NCBI GenBank assembly: GCA_002733205.1
Contig: NVUW01000004.1
Coordinates: 248,001 to 312,000 of the forward strand
DNA from: Thalassobium sp.
GTDB taxonomy: Bacteria > Pseudomonadota > Gammaproteobacteria > Pseudomonadales > Oceanobacteraceae
Length of the DNA stretch: 64,000 bases
Direction: 5' to 3'
Under the pieces are notes generated by a model. The model was not told the DNA's origin, did not search any database, and saw nothing but the letters and a program-made list of their open reading frames with translations. Position 1 is the stretch's first letter, and the number at the start of each line of letters is the position of its first letter. The position numbers and the translations under genes were made by a program. Shown one piece after another: positions 34,634 through 45,516 of this stretch.

Positions 34634-37138
34634 ATGACTCAGATTTGTCCTTACATTCAGCGCCTGGTTCCCGCATTCCTGCGCCGTACTGCCACCCTGC
34701 TGCTGCCTGGCACCCTGTTTGGCGGCGCGCTGGTCAGTGCGGTGGTGCTGCTTCCAGCCAGAGCAGAAGAGCCGGTCAGTGCAGCACCCAGCATCAATAC
34801 CAGCACACACCCACTGAGCTGGTACGACCGCACCGAGCTGAACGAAGAAGAGCAACAGGCACTGCCAGAATTCTGCAGCGGTAATTATCGTATTCCGGCC
34901 ATTACCGCGCTGGATTCTGACCGCATAGAAGCAGAAGCCGACAACTCCACCCTGAATAAAAACGGCGACACCGAAATGAGTGGTGACGTGTTGCTGCAGC
35001 AACAGGACCGCGTATTGCGTGCCGACCGTGCCAGCTGGTATCAGAGCCGCGGCTACGGTGAGTTCCATGGCAATGTGTCTTTGCAGGCACCTCAGGTTGT
35101 GCTGCAGGGTGAATCAGCCAGCATCAGCCAGAACGATGGAGAAGTGCATTTTTACGATGCGGAATATTCGGTACCGGAACGTCATTTCCGGGGTTCCGCC
35201 GGCCATATCGAAACCCTTGAAGCCGGCCAGATTAATTTAACCGACGCCACCTTTACCTTCTGCGAGCCCGGCCAGAACGACTGGGACCTGGCCGCCAGCG
35301 AGCTGCACCTCGACCAGAATAAAGGCATCGGCAGCGCCTGGCATACCCGTGTGCGCGTGGCCGAAGTACCGGTGCTTTATATTCCTTATTACCGCTTTCC
35401 CATCGGCGACCAGCGTATGACCGGTTTCCTCGATCCGAAATTCACCCTGAATGAATTCGGTCAGGCGGAAGATATTCAACTGCCGTTTTACTGGAACATC
35501 GCCGCCAACGCCGATGCCACCATTGTGCCGCATCATATTCTCGACCGCGGCATGCTATGGGAAACCCAGCTGCGTCATAAAACCCGCTGGCTGGGTGACG
35601 GTGAGCTGAATTATGGCTATCTGAATAAGGACGCCACCGAAGGTGAAGAACGCTGGCTGGTGAATTATCAGCAGTCTGGACAGCTGGGAGCTGGCTGGCA
35701 GCACCGCTGGGTGTACAACAACATCAGCGACAAAGACTACCTCAGCGATATGAGCCCGACCGCGGCCGTCGACCGCACCACTCACCTGCCGCGCCGCGGT
35801 CAAATTCTCTGGGATCAGGACAGCTGGCATTTTGATATTACTGCCGAAAGCTTTCAGACCATCGACGAAACCATCGCCCTCGGCAACCGGCCTTACCGCC
35901 GTCTGCCGCAGCTGAACCTGAGTTATCAGCCGCTGGTGATCAACGCCCTGCAGATTCAGCAACGCCTGCAGACCACGCGCTTTACCCGCGAAGACGAAGC
36001 CATTATCAACGACAGCGAACAAACCCTCAGCGGCTTTGCTGCCCTGAATGGCGACCGTCTGCTGTCCGACACCAGCATCGCTTATCCGCTGGAATGGCCA
36101 TTCGGCTTTCTCCGCCCCAAAGCGGAATACCGCCAGCGCAGCTATAACCTCACCAACGCCGACGACACGCTTACCGATACCGAGCTGGACGTCAGCCAGG
36201 GAACCGGCCGCTACAGCGTCGATGCCGGTCTGTTTTTTGAGCGCGAATTCAACTGGTTTGGCAGCGACTATCAGCAGACACTGGAGCCACGCCTGTTCTG
36301 GGTGAAAAGCCCGTATCTGGCCGGGCAGGATCAGATTCCTAATTTTGACAGCACCAAAACCACCGTCACCTACGCCAGCCTGTTCAACGGCGACCGTTTT
36401 ACCGGTGGCGACCGTCTGGCCGACCTTGATCAGATCAGTGCGGGTCTGACCACGCGCTTTATCCGCGATGACGGTCTGGAACAATTCCGCGCCAGTGCCG
36501 GTCGTATCTGGTACAACAAAGACCGTCTGGTGCAACTGAGCGGTAGCGCCATCCCCGACGCAGATACTCAGGCCACATCCAGTACGCTGGGTGAAGTGGA
36601 GTGGAACCCGGATGAAAAGTGGTCGCTGTACCACACGCTGGAATGGGATACCTATGAAGACTTCGCCCGTCAGCGCCGTTATGGTGTGCGCTTTGAAGGG
36701 TTGAATAACCGCTTCCTGAACGTTGCCACCAATACTGTGCAAAGTTACAACAACACAACCGACAAAGTGCTGACCAGTACCAAGCAGCTGGATGCAGGCT
36801 TTTTCTGGTCGCTGACCGACCGCTGGGCACTGGTGGGACGCCAGCTGCGCGATTTGCGCACTTATGACAGTAACAGCAGTGAAAAACGCCCCGTCAGCCC
36901 GGTACTTGAGTCCCTGGCCGGTTTCGAATACCAGAACTGCTGCTGGCGGGTACAGATGCTGTACCGCGAAAGTTCACCCAAAGATACCGATGCTGATGCC
37001 GAATTCAGCACCGACAAACGCTACGGCTTTATGCTCAGCATTCAGCTCAAAGGTCTCGGCAGCTTCGGCAGTGGCACCGACGACATTATCAGTGAAGGCA
37101 TAACCGGATACTCAAGACGACAATACCATGACTATTAA
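34634..37138 (+). CDS. lptD: LPS-assembly outer-membrane protein LptD
   Basis: 834 residues: a long signal region (about 1-48), an OstA-type N-terminal jellyroll (about 90-240, with LNKNGDTEMSGDVLLQQQDR) and a C-terminal 26-strand barrel. Disulfide cysteines of the family are present: FCSGNYR, FTFCEPGQNDW and a pair in NCCWRVQMLY. It inserts lipopolysaccharide into the outer leaflet with LptE. Essential in nearly all Gram-negatives. It overlaps surA by 11 nt, and divergent amgK shares the upstream spacer. Confidence 0.95.
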   Translation: MTQICPYIQRLVPAFLRRTATLLLPGTLFGGALVSAVVLLPARAEEPVSAAPSINTSTHPLSWYDRTELNEEEQQALPEFCSGNYRIPAITALDSDRIEAEADNSTLNKNGDTEMSGDVLLQQQDRVLRADRASWYQSRGYGEFHGNVSLQAPQVVLQGESASISQNDGEVHFYDAEYSVPERHFRGSAGHIETLEAGQINLTDATFTFCEPGQNDWDLAASELHLDQNKGIGSAWHTRVRVAEVPVLYIPYYRFPIGDQRMTGFLDPKFTLNEFGQAEDIQLPFYWNIAANADATIVPHHILDRGMLWETQLRHKTRWLGDGELNYGYLNKDATEGEERWLVNYQQSGQLGAGWQHRWVYNNISDKDYLSDMSPTAAVDRTTHLPRRGQILWDQDSWHFDITAESFQTIDETIALGNRPYRRLPQLNLSYQPLVINALQIQQRLQTTRFTREDEAIINDSEQTLSGFAALNGDRLLSDTSIAYPLEWPFGFLRPKAEYRQRSYNLTNADDTLTDTELDVSQGTGRYSVDAGLFFEREFNWFGSDYQQTLEPRLFWVKSPYLAGQDQIPNFDSTKTTVTYASLFNGDRFTGGDRLADLDQISAGLTTRFIRDDGLEQFRASAGRIWYNKDRLVQLSGSAIPDADTQATSSTLGEVEWNPDEKWSLYHTLEWDTYEDFARQRRYGVRFEGLNNRFLNVATNTVQSYNNTTDKVLTSTKQLDAGFFWSLTDRWALVGRQLRDLRTYDSNSSEKRPVSPVLESLAGFEYQNCCWRVQMLYRESSPKDTDADAEFSTDKRYGFMLSIQLKGLGSFGSGTDDIISEGITGYSRRQYHDY

Positions 37139-38408
37139 AACCCTCCTGCTCAGCAGCATTTTTGCTCTCGCCAGTCAGCACGCACTGGCCGCTCCGGTCC
37201 CCATTGATCAAGTGGTGGCGGTTGTCGATGACGACATCCTGATGGCCAGCGAACTGGCCGAACGCATCGATAGTGTCACCCGCCAGAACGCCGGTGGCGC
37301 ACTGCCACCAGCCGATGTGCTGCGTGCTCAGGTGCTGGAGCGCATGATTCTGGAAAGCGTTCAGTTGCAGATGGCTGATCGTGGCGGTATCCGCATCAGC
37401 GACGCCCAACTGAACGAAGCGCTGGGCCGCATCGCCGCACAGAATAATATGACCCTGCCACAATTCCAGAAAGCGATGGAAAAAGAAGGCGTGTCCTTTG
37501 CCAGCGCGCGCCAGCAAATTCTGAATGAAATGCGCATTTCCCGCGTACAGCGTTTTCAGGTGGGCGAACGCATTCAGATTACCGATCAGGATGTCGATTA
37601 TTTCCTCGCCTCCGATCTGGGTAAGATGGCCTCCGCCGCGGAATACAACCTCGGCCACATCCTGATTGCCGTCCCCTCTGAAGCCTCACCGGCCGATTTG
37701 CAGGCCGCTGAGAAAAAAGCTCAGGCACTGGTTAAGAAACTGCGCAACGGTGCCGATTTCCACCAGATGGCGATTGCCGAATCCAGCGGTCGCACGGCGC
37801 TTGATGGCGGCGATCTCGGCTGGCGTAAAGAAGCTCAGCTGCCGGGCATTTTCGCCCCGGTTGCCCCCAAGCTGCAGGTTGGCGGCATTTCTGATCCGAT
37901 CAAAAGCGCCAGCGGTTATCACATCGTTAAACTGAAAGATAAGCGCGGCGGTAATACCCAACTGATTACCCAGACCAAGGCCCGTCATATTCTGATCCGC
38001 ACCAACGAAGTACGCGATCAGCAACAGGCTGAAGAACTGATCAACCAGCTGTATCAGCGCCTGCAGGCCGGTGAAGATTTTGCCACTCTGGCACAGGAAT
38101 TCAGTGACGACCCGGGCAGCGGTGCCAGCGGTGGTGATCTGGGTTGGGTGAATCCGGGTGATATGGTGCCGGAATTTGATACCACCATGCAGGAAACCGC
38201 GGCCGGTAAAATCAGCGCCCCATTCGAGAGCCAGTTCGGCTGGCATATCCTGCAGGTTGAAGACCGTCGTCAGACCGATGTCGGCGCCGAAAACCAGCGC
38301 AATCAGGTACGCCAGATGCTCTACAGCCGCCGTTTTGAAGAAGAACTGCCCATCTGGCTGCGTAAAATCCGCTCCGAAGCTTACGTTGATATTAAGGAGC
38401 GTCCATGA
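37128..38408 (+). CDS. surA: Periplasmic peptidyl-prolyl isomerase and chaperone SurA
   Basis: 426 residues. Signal peptide ([21 protein letters not shown]), N-terminal chaperone region ([20 protein letters not shown]), then two parvulin domains: about 177-278 ([26 protein letters not shown]) and 288-387 ([30 protein letters not shown]). It delivers unfolded outer-membrane proteins to BAM; LptD is one of its best-known clients, so the lptD-surA overlap is functionally sensible. First residues overlap the lptD end. Confidence 0.95.
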   Translation: MTIKTLLLSSIFALASQHALAAPVPIDQVVAVVDDDILMASELAERIDSVTRQNAGGALPPADVLRAQVLERMILESVQLQMADRGGIRISDAQLNEALGRIAAQNNMTLPQFQKAMEKEGVSFASARQQILNEMRISRVQRFQVGERIQITDQDVDYFLASDLGKMASAAEYNLGHILIAVPSEASPADLQAAEKKAQALVKKLRNGADFHQMAIAESSGRTALDGGDLGWRKEAQLPGIFAPVAPKLQVGGISDPIKSASGYHIVKLKDKRGGNTQLITQTKARHILIRTNEVRDQQQAEELINQLYQRLQAGEDFATLAQEFSDDPGSGASGGDLGWVNPGDMVPEFDTTMQETAAGKISAPFESQFGWHILQVEDRRQTDVGAENQRNQVRQMLYSRRFEEELPIWLRKIRSEAYVDIKERP

Positions 38409-39379
38409 CGCTGCGTCTGGCCATCACCGCCGGCGAACCCGCCGGTATCGGCCCAGATCTGTGCATTCAGATTGCGCAACTACCACACAGCTGCGAACGG
38501 GTGGTGATTGCCGATCCGGGTCTGCTGGAAGAACGGGCAAAACTGCTCGGTCTGCCACTGCGCCTGCGTGAATTTGATCCGGCCAGCCCCCCGGTTGCCA
38601 GTGGCGCCGGTGAGCTGACCGTCTGTCCGGTCAGCCTGCACGCCCCGGTGCGTGCCGGACAGCTCGACAAAGCCAACAGCGCCTACGTGCTGGAAACCCT
38701 GCGCGTTGCCGTTCAGGGCGCACTGGATAAGCACTGGGCCGGAATCGTCACCGCCCCGGTGCACAAAGGCATCATCAATGACGCCGGTATCGCCTTCAGT
38801 GGTCATACCGAATACTTCCGCGATTACTGCGGTGTCGAAGAAGTGGTGATGATGCTGGCCACCAGCGATCTGCGTGTCGCATTGGTAACCACTCACTTAC
38901 CGCTGCGCGCCGTCGCCGATGCCATCACCCCGGATCGCATCAAGCGCGTCACCCGTATTCTGCATCACGACCTGCAAACCTTCTTTGGTGTCGCCAAACC
39001 GCGCATTCTGGTTGCCGGTCTGAATCCGCATGCCGGAGAGGATGGCCATCTTGGCCGTGAAGAGCTGGATATTATTATTCCGACCCTCGACCAGCTGCGC
39101 GACGAAGGCATGGATCTGATTGGCCCATTGCCCGCCGATACCCTCTATACTCCCAAGCATCTGCAACAGGCGGACGCAACCCTGGCCATGTATCACGATC
39201 AGGGCCTGCCGGTGCTCAAGTTTCATGGCTTCGGCCGCGCCGCCAATATCACTCTGGGACTTCCCGTAATCCGGACTTCGGTCGATCATGGTACGGCGCT
39301 CGATCTTGCCGCTACCGGGCAAGCCGACAGCGGCAGCCTGCTGACCGCCATCGAAGTCGCACTGCAAATGGCAAACTGA
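38405..39379 (+). CDS. pdxA: 4-hydroxythreonine-4-phosphate dehydrogenase
   Basis: 324 residues. Family hallmarks: [13 protein letters not shown] at the N-terminus, [16 protein letters not shown] with SGHTEYF (metal His), [38 protein letters not shown] (Zn-binding His) and [14 protein letters not shown]. It oxidises 4-phospho-hydroxythreonine in the DXP-dependent pyridoxal phosphate pathway. Overlaps surA by 4 nt and precedes ksgA by 1 nt. Confidence 0.95.
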   Translation: MTLRLAITAGEPAGIGPDLCIQIAQLPHSCERVVIADPGLLEERAKLLGLPLRLREFDPASPPVASGAGELTVCPVSLHAPVRAGQLDKANSAYVLETLRVAVQGALDKHWAGIVTAPVHKGIINDAGIAFSGHTEYFRDYCGVEEVVMMLATSDLRVALVTTHLPLRAVADAITPDRIKRVTRILHHDLQTFFGVAKPRILVAGLNPHAGEDGHLGREELDIIIPTLDQLRDEGMDLIGPLPADTLYTPKHLQQADATLAMYHDQGLPVLKFHGFGRAANITLGLPVIRTSVDHGTALDLAATGQADSGSLLTAIEVALQMAN

Positions 39380-39380
39380 T

Positions 39381-40277
39381 ATGACAAGACACAACTCCAA
39401 AGCTCAGGGTCATGCCCACAAGGCTCAGGGTCATACCCCGAAAGCCCAGGGGCATAAAGCCCGCAAACGCTTTGGCCAGAACTTTCTGCACGATAACCAT
39501 GTTATCGACAAGATTGTGCGCGCAATTCATCCGCAGCATTCCGACTGCCTGGTCGAAATCGGCCCTGGTATGGGCGCCCTGACCGAACCACTGTTAGACG
39601 CCTGCGGCAAGCTCGATGTGGTTGAACTCGACCGCGATCTGATCCCGATTCTGCGTACCAAGTTTTTTAACTTTCCGGAATTCCGTATCCACGAAGGCGA
39701 TGCGCTGAAGTTCGATTTCCGCCAGCTGCTGCAGCCGGGCCAGCAACTGCGGATTGTCGGTAACCTGCCGTACAACATTTCCACACCGCTGATTTTTCAC
39801 TTTCTGGCGCATCACACCATCGTGCATGACATGCACTTTATGCTGCAGAAAGAAGTGGTTGATCGTCTGGCGTCCGGCCCCGGTACTTCCGATTACGGCC
39901 GCCTGGGGATCATGGCTCAGTACTACTGCAAGGTAGAGCCGCTGTTTATCGTCGGCCCCGGTTCATTCAATCCACCACCGAAAGTGGATTCGGCCATCGT
40001 GCGCATGAGCCCTTACGATGTACTGCCGTTCCCGGCGAAAGACACCAAAACACTGGAGCGCGTGGTGCGCGAAGCCTTCAGCATGCGCCGCAAAACCTTG
40101 CGCAATACACTGAAAAACCTGATCAGCGCCGAACAGCTGGAAGCCATTGGCATTGATACCACGCTGCGCCCGGAGCGTCTGACGCTGGAAGAATACGTGC
40201 GCATCGCCGATGCCGTTTACGAACTGCAGCAGGCTGCGCCTGATGCAAACGCTGACGACAGCGGAGAACAGGCATGA
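39381..40277 (+). CDS. ksgA: 16S rRNA (adenine1518/1519-N6) dimethyltransferase KsgA
   Basis: 298 residues. The conserved body begins at about residue 29 ([12 protein letters not shown]) with SAM-binding [14 protein letters not shown] and the catalytic GNLPYNIS, plus C-terminal [16 protein letters not shown]. It dimethylates the two adjacent adenines in helix 45 of 16S rRNA during small-subunit maturation. Upstream of this is an unusual 28-residue extension built from three seven-residue repeats ([21 protein letters not shown]). Ribosome site for the ATG at 39381 is weak. pdxA, ksgA, apaG and apaH form one operon. Confidence 0.95.
   Translation: MTRHNSKAQGHAHKAQGHTPKAQGHKARKRFGQNFLHDNHVIDKIVRAIHPQHSDCLVEIGPGMGALTEPLLDACGKLDVVELDRDLIPILRTKFFNFPEFRIHEGDALKFDFRQLLQPGQQLRIVGNLPYNISTPLIFHFLAHHTIVHDMHFMLQKEVVDRLASGPGTSDYGRLGIMAQYYCKVEPLFIVGPGSFNPPPKVDSAIVRMSPYDVLPFPAKDTKTLERVVREAFSMRRKTLRNTLKNLISAEQLEAIGIDTTLRPERLTLEEYVRIADAVYELQQAAPDANADDSGEQA
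39399..39461 (+). repeat. Three tandem 21-bp repeats at the 5' end of ksgA
   Basis: Units at 39399-39419, 39420-39440 and 39441-39461 share the core AARGCYCAGGGKCAT and keep the reading frame, encoding KAQGH followed by two variable residues. Confidence 0.88.
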
Positions 40278-40651
40278 GCCTCGACGACAGCATTGTGGTC
40301 AGCGTGCAGTGCGAATATCTCGACCAGCAATCAGTGCCGGACGAGAAGCGCTTTGTCTTCGCCTACCATATCGATATTCATAACCGTGGCGAGCAGGCGG
40401 CGACGCTGCGCTCGCGCCACTGGTTTATTGCCGATGGCAACAACGATGTGCAGGAAGTCAAAGGCGAAGGTGTGGTCGGCGAACAACCGACCATCGAGCC
40501 ACTGGAAAGCTACCGCTATTCTTCCGGTGCAGTGCTCGCTACCCGGGTTGGCAGCATGCGCGGTTACTATGTGATGGAAGCGGATGACGGCACTCTGTTT
40601 CATGCCACCATTCCGGTGTTTACCCTGGCGACGCCCAACGCTCTGAACTGA
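40274..40651 (+). CDS. apaG: ApaG domain protein
   Basis: 125 residues, standard ApaG length. Fn3-like fold blocks: [40 protein letters not shown] and the [20 protein letters not shown] and [15 protein letters not shown] blocks. The conserved family motif GxGVVGxxPxxxPG-like region is present. Function in E. coli is not established beyond operon association with ksgA and apaH. It overlaps ksgA by 4 nt. Confidence 0.93.
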   Translation: MSLDDSIVVSVQCEYLDQQSVPDEKRFVFAYHIDIHNRGEQAATLRSRHWFIADGNNDVQEVKGEGVVGEQPTIEPLESYRYSSGAVLATRVGSMRGYYVMEADDGTLFHATIPVFTLATPNALN

Positions 40652-40687
40652 CATTTGCCCACAACGCCTCGACGAGAAGATTGCTAG

Positions 40688-41503
40688 ATGTCAATATACG
40701 CAATTGGTGATATTCAAGGTTGTTACGAACCTCTGCAGCGCTTGCTGGCACTGGTGCAGTTTGATCCACAACAAGATCAACTGTGGCTGGCTGGCGACCT
40801 GGTTAACCGCGGGCCGCAATCACTGGAAGTCCTGCGCTTTGCCAAAAGCCTCGGCCACCGCGCGCGCTGCGTACTGGGCAATCATGATCTGCACCTTATG
40901 GCCATGCACTACGGTGGCCAGAGCAGTCGCAACAACGACACGCTGACACCGGTGCTCAATGCGCCTGACCGCGACGAGCTGCTCGACTGGCTGCGTTTCC
41001 AGCCGTTGGTGGTGTTGGATGAAGCGCGCAACTGGTGCATGAGCCACGCCGGGATTCCGCCCGCCTGGAGTGCACGCAAGGCACGCAAACGGGCACAGGA
41101 AGTCGAAGCGGTGCTGCAGAGTAATGACTGCAGCGCATTCTTCAGCCAGATGTATGGCAACCTGCCCGACCAGTGGCAGAAAGGACTGCAAGGAATGGAG
41201 CGTCTGCGCCTGATCGTCAATTATCTGACCCGCATGCGCTTTATCAGCCCTGAAGGGCAGCTGGATTTACTCAGCAAAGAAGGACTTGACCAGGCACCGC
41301 CGGGTTACCAGCCCTGGTTTGAAGCGGAAAACCGCGCCGCAGCAACCACCCGCCTGCTGTTTGGCCATTGGGCCGCACTGGAAGGCAAAGCGAATGGCAC
41401 CAATGTTTATGCTCTGGATACCGGTTGTGTCTGGGGCGGTGAATTATCTGCCCTGCGCCTCGACGACCAGCAATGGTTCCGGGTGCCGGCACAGCCCGTA
41501 TAA
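40688..41503 (+). CDS. apaH: Symmetrical diadenosine tetraphosphate hydrolase ApaH
   Basis: 271 residues, PPP-phosphatase fold. Metal-binding motifs: MSIYAIGDIQGCYEPL (GDxxG), LAGDLVNRGPQSLE (GDxVxRG) and VLGNHDLHLMAM (GNHD), with the C-terminal FGHWAALEG His block. It splits Ap4A into two ADP. Last gene of the classic block; the gap to apaG is 36 nt. Confidence 0.95.
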   Translation: MSIYAIGDIQGCYEPLQRLLALVQFDPQQDQLWLAGDLVNRGPQSLEVLRFAKSLGHRARCVLGNHDLHLMAMHYGGQSSRNNDTLTPVLNAPDRDELLDWLRFQPLVVLDEARNWCMSHAGIPPAWSARKARKRAQEVEAVLQSNDCSAFFSQMYGNLPDQWQKGLQGMERLRLIVNYLTRMRFISPEGQLDLLSKEGLDQAPPGYQPWFEAENRAAATTRLLFGHWAALEGKANGTNVYALDTGCVWGGELSALRLDDQQWFRVPAQPV

Positions 41504-41540
41504 CCACTCCCGCTGCCAGGGGGCCAACTGAGGTAATACT

Positions 41541-41867
41541 ATGAGTGCGTTTAAACACATCAACGCAGGCGACGCCAAAGCCCTGTTTGAACAAGGCAAT
41601 GTCGCCATTGCCGATATCCGTGATGCGATGAGCTTCGATGCTGGCCACATCCGGGCGGCAACCCGTGTAGACAACCAAAGCCTGACACAATTTATCGCTG
41701 CCACCGACAAAGACCAGCCATTGGTCGTGTGCTGCTACCATGGCAACTCCAGCCAGGGCGCCGCGCAGTTCTTTGGCGAGCAGGGCTACACCAATGTCTA
41801 CAGCCTGGATGGCGGTTACGAAATGTGGAAGCTGGCATTCCCTGAATGGTGCGAACACAACGGATGA
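41541..41867 (+). CDS. glpE: Thiosulfate sulfurtransferase GlpE (single-domain rhodanese)
   Basis: 108 residues, identical to E. coli GlpE in length. The active-site loop VVCCYHGNSSQGAAQFF carries the catalytic Cys in CYHGNSS, and the N-terminal part has AIADIRDAMSFDAGHI. It transfers sulfane sulfur from thiosulfate to cyanide or thioredoxin. Located 38 nt after apaH. A stem without a T run (GCCACAGC/GCTGTGGC at 41874-41892) follows. Confidence 0.93.
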   Translation: MSAFKHINAGDAKALFEQGNVAIADIRDAMSFDAGHIRAATRVDNQSLTQFIAATDKDQPLVVCCYHGNSSQGAAQFFGEQGYTNVYSLDGGYEMWKLAFPEWCEHNG

Positions 41868-42271
41868 CAACGGGCCACAGCACGGCTGTGGCTTCGCTCT
41901 GCACCTCCTTCTGTGTCAGCTCCGGTGCCGGTTAACTGTCAACATCCTCTCGCTACAACGCCCTGCGTTTATACCCTTCCTGCAACGACAATCTCCTGTT
42001 AACTGAATTACCAATAATTTCATTTTTATTACCTTCTGCGATAAGCGGCACGCTCAATGCATAATTAAATACAGGCAGATTAAGGCGTCGAAAAACAGTC
42101 ACTCCTTAACTCTGAACACCAGACAAAAACCTTGGCCAAAAAAAATATTTACTGGCACGGGTCAACCAAACTGAACCATACTGGTCTGAGAGAAACAGGC
42201 ATTAATCAACGGAATTTTATGTAACCGAAAAAAATTACAAGACTGCACAATAGCTACCGGAGAGGTGAACT
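41868..42271. other. Intergenic region between glpE and prkA
   Basis: 404 bp with no supported gene. The first part has an 8-bp stem (41874-41892). The AT-rich second half should contain the prkA promoter, but no clear -35/-10 or sigma-54 motif was found. GGAGAGG lies 6 nt before the prkA ATG. Confidence 0.5.
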
Positions 42272-44194
42272 ATGAGCGTATTCAGCCGATACAAAGACAG
42301 GTACTCCGCCACGCAGGAAGAAGTTATGAGCCTGCAGGAGTACCTTGAATTGTGCAAACAGGACAAAAGTGTCTACGCCACCGCCGCCGAGCGAATGCTG
42401 ATGGCAATTGGCGAGCCGGAATTAATCGACACTGCCAAAGACCAGCGCTTAAGCCGCATATTTTCCAACAAAGTTCTCAAACGCTACCCCGCCTTCTCTG
42501 AGTTTTATGGCATGGAGGAAGCCGTTGAAAATATTGTTTCATACTTCCGTCATGCTGCTCAGGGGCTGGAAGAACGCAAACAAATCCTCTATTTATTAGG
42601 CCCTGTTGGTGGTGGTAAATCGTCACTGGCTGAACGTCTTAAACACCTGATTGAACACATTCCGTTTTATGCCATTAAAGGCTCTCCGGTGTTTGAATCG
42701 CCTCTGGGATTATTTGACCCGGAAGAAGACGCGCAGATTCTGCAGGAAGATTACGGAATTCCCCGTCATTATCTTGGCCATGTAATGTCTCCCTGGGCTG
42801 TTAAACGCCTGCATGAGATGGGCGGAGATATCAGTAAATTCGAAGTGGTTAAACTCTACCCGTCAATCCTCGACCAGATTGGTGTTGCCAAAACGGAACC
42901 TGGCGATGAGAACAATCAGGATATTTCTGCATTGGTGGGTAAAGTGGATATCCGCAAACTGGAAGACTATTCACAGGATGACCCGGATGCTTACGCCTAC
43001 TCAGGTGCACTGAACCGTGCTAACCAGGGTCTGATGGAATTTGTGGAAATGTTCAAAGCACCGATTAAAGTGCTGCATCCACTGCTGACCGCCACTCAGG
43101 AAGGTAACTACAACGGCACCGAAGGCATGGGCGCCATTCCTTACCAGGGCGTTATTCTGGCTCACTCCAATGAATCGGAATGGCAGACCTTTAAAAACAA
43201 TAAAAACAATGAGGCGTTTCTTGACCGCGTTTATATCGTCAAGGTTCCTTATTGTTTGCGCGTCAATGAAGAAGTTAAAATTTACGAAAAATTGCTATCA
43301 GGAAGCTCATTATCCAGCGCACATTGCGCACCCGATACATTAAAAATGCTTGCGCAATTTACAGTTCTTTCACGCCTTAAAGTTCCGGAGAACTCCAGCA
43401 TTTATTCAAAAATGCGTATTTATAACGGCGAAAACCTGAAAGATACCGACCCAAAAGCAAAATCGCTGCAGGAATACCGCGATTCAGCCGGGGTTGATGA
43501 AGGCATGAATGGCATCTCGACGCGCTTTGCTTTCAAGATTCTGTCCAAGGTATTTAACTTTGATTCAACCGAAGTGGCCGCCAACCCGGTTCATTTACTG
43601 TATGTCATCGAACAAGCTATTGAACAGGAGCAGTTCCCGGAAGAAACCCACAACCGCTACCTGAATTTTATTAAAGAATATCTGGCGACCGAATACGTTG
43701 GTTTTATCGGTAAAGAGATTCAGACCGCTTACCTCGAATCGTATGCAGAGTACGGCCAGAATATTTTTGACCGCTACGTGACTTACGCTGACTTCTGGAT
43801 ACAGGATCAGGAATACCGTGATCCGGAAACCGGCGAAATGCTTGATCGGGTTTCTATTAATGAAGAACTCGAAAAAATAGAGAAAGCAGCGGGCATCAGC
43901 AATCCGAAAGACTTCCGCAACGAGATCGTTAATTTTGTATTACGCGCACGCGCCAACAACAATGGCAACAACCCGTCCTGGCAGTCTTACGAGAAAATGC
44001 GCGCCGTGATCGAGAAAAAAATGTTCTCCAACACCGAAGATCTGTTGCCGGTTATTTCATTCTCTGCCAAATCGTCTTCTGACGATCAGAAAAAACACGA
44101 TGACTTTGTTGCCCGAATGACCGAGAGAGGGTACACCGAGAAACAAGTGAGGCTGTTGTCTGAATGGTACCTGCGTGTGCGTAAGTCGCAGTAA
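42272..44194 (+). CDS. prkA: PrkA-family serine protein kinase (YeaG)
   Basis: 640 residues, PrkA length. N-terminal AAA+ part with the Walker A-like LLGPVGGGKSSLAERLK near residue 110, then ALNRANQGLMEFVEMFKAP, and a C-terminal kinase-like domain. The family is induced by stress and nitrogen starvation in enterobacteria. It is followed by yeaH and spoVR, the fixed three-gene arrangement. Its partners yeaH and spoVR suggest a common stress process, not defined mechanistically. Confidence 0.93.
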   Translation: MSVFSRYKDRYSATQEEVMSLQEYLELCKQDKSVYATAAERMLMAIGEPELIDTAKDQRLSRIFSNKVLKRYPAFSEFYGMEEAVENIVSYFRHAAQGLEERKQILYLLGPVGGGKSSLAERLKHLIEHIPFYAIKGSPVFESPLGLFDPEEDAQILQEDYGIPRHYLGHVMSPWAVKRLHEMGGDISKFEVVKLYPSILDQIGVAKTEPGDENNQDISALVGKVDIRKLEDYSQDDPDAYAYSGALNRANQGLMEFVEMFKAPIKVLHPLLTATQEGNYNGTEGMGAIPYQGVILAHSNESEWQTFKNNKNNEAFLDRVYIVKVPYCLRVNEEVKIYEKLLSGSSLSSAHCAPDTLKMLAQFTVLSRLKVPENSSIYSKMRIYNGENLKDTDPKAKSLQEYRDSAGVDEGMNGISTRFAFKILSKVFNFDSTEVAANPVHLLYVIEQAIEQEQFPEETHNRYLNFIKEYLATEYVGFIGKEIQTAYLESYAEYGQNIFDRYVTYADFWIQDQEYRDPETGEMLDRVSINEELEKIEKAAGISNPKDFRNEIVNFVLRARANNNGNNPSWQSYEKMRAVIEKKMFSNTEDLLPVISFSAKSSSDDQKKHDDFVARMTERGYTEKQVRLLSEWYLRVRKSQ

Positions 44195-44235
44195 CGACCG
44201 CAACAGAAATCCTGTCGGCAGATAAGGAGTAAACC

Positions 44236-45516
44236 ATGTCTTACATTATTGACCGTCGCCTGAACGGTAAAAACAAAAGCATGGTCAACCGGGAGCGGTT
44301 TTTACGCCGCTACCGGCAACATATCAAAGAGGCGGTATCAGAATCGATCAACCGCCGCTCCATTACCGATATGGAGCGCGGTGAACAGATCAGTATTCCG
44401 ACCCGTAATACCCATGAACCCAGCATCAGTCATGGTCCCGGTGGAAAACAACATCGGGTATTCCCTGGTAATAAAGAGTTCCATACCGGCGATCAACTGG
44501 ACAAACCGCAGCAAGGTGGCGGAGGCAGCGGTTCAGGGCAAGCCAGTAATCAGGGCGAAGGGGAAGACGAGTTCTCTTTTTACATTACCCGCGATGAGTT
44601 TCTGAATTATCTGTTTGATGATCTGGCGCTGCCAAACATGATCAAAAAAACACTGAGCCAGTCAAAGGAATTTAAAACCCGTCGCGCCGGGTTTGTCTCA
44701 GAAGGTACGCCCAACAACCTGTCGGTTGTCCGCTCGCTGCGCAATGCTCATGCGCGCCGCATCGGCATGAGTGTAGGAAAACGTAAAAAACTGAAGGAAT
44801 TACAGGCCGCATTAACCGGGCTATCGGCGAGCGGACTGGATGACAGCAGCGAAGCCTTGGCGCTTAAAGCACAGATTGCCGACCTTGAGCGCCGACTGAA
44901 AACCATTCCCTTCCTCGATGATCTGGATTTACGTTACCGCAGTCAGGTTAAAGTCCCGACACCCAGCAGTAAGGCGGTTATGTTCTGCATTATGGACGTT
45001 TCAGGCTCGATGACACAGGATATTAAAGACATCGCCAAACGGTTTTATATTCTGTTGTATTTATTTCTGCAGAAGAACTATGAGCATATTGAACTGGTAT
45101 TTATCCGCCACCATACCAGCGCCCGCGAGGTCAGCGAGGAAGATTTCTTCTACTCCCGTGAGACCGGCGGAACCATTGTTTCCAGTGCATTAAAGCTGAT
45201 GCAAAAAATTGTTGAGGAACGTTACCAGAACAGCGACTGGAATATTTATGCAGCCCAGGCTTCAGATGGTGATAACTGGGATGATGACTCACCGCTGTGC
45301 GCAAAAATTCTGGGGGATTCGCTGTTATCCATGGTGCAGTACTTTGCCTATATTGAAATCACTCCCAACCAGCATCAGGCTCTGTGGGAAGCATACACCG
45401 GCCTCAGCCGACAATTTTCCTCACGCTTTGCGATGGCCCAGATCCGTAATCCCGGCGATCTGTATCCGGTATTTCGCGAACTGTTTGCCAAGGATCGTTA
45501 TCAGGAGGCTGTATGA
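44236..45516 (+). CDS. yeaH: YeaH/YhbH family protein (DUF444, vWA-like)
   Basis: 426 residues. A positively charged N-terminus ([20 protein letters not shown]) is typical of DUF444; an unstructured Gly/Ser/Gln stretch ([18 protein letters not shown], about 95-115) is followed by a von Willebrand A-like fold with [18 protein letters not shown] (the DxSxS metal site) near residue 255. Co-occurs with prkA and spoVR. The gap from prkA is 41 nt. Exact biochemical role unknown. Confidence 0.92.
   Translation: MSYIIDRRLNGKNKSMVNRERFLRRYRQHIKEAVSESINRRSITDMERGEQISIPTRNTHEPSISHGPGGKQHRVFPGNKEFHTGDQLDKPQQGGGGSGSGQASNQGEGEDEFSFYITRDEFLNYLFDDLALPNMIKKTLSQSKEFKTRRAGFVSEGTPNNLSVVRSLRNAHARRIGMSVGKRKKLKELQAALTGLSASGLDDSSEALALKAQIADLERRLKTIPFLDDLDLRYRSQVKVPTPSSKAVMFCIMDVSGSMTQDIKDIAKRFYILLYLFLQKNYEHIELVFIRHHTSAREVSEEDFFYSRETGGTIVSSALKLMQKIVEERYQNSDWNIYAAQASDGDNWDDDSPLCAKILGDSLLSMVQYFAYIEITPNQHQALWEAYTGLSRQFSSRFAMAQIRNPGDLYPVFRELFAKDRYQEAV

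Noticed and set aside
35555-36742. 395-codon open frame on the minus strand
   Set aside because: Antisense to lptD; low complexity Val/Gly/Gln translation without any recognisable domain.
42149-42175. Sigma-54-like TGGCAC upstream of prkA
   Set aside because: The downstream GC element is missing at the required 10-nt distance.
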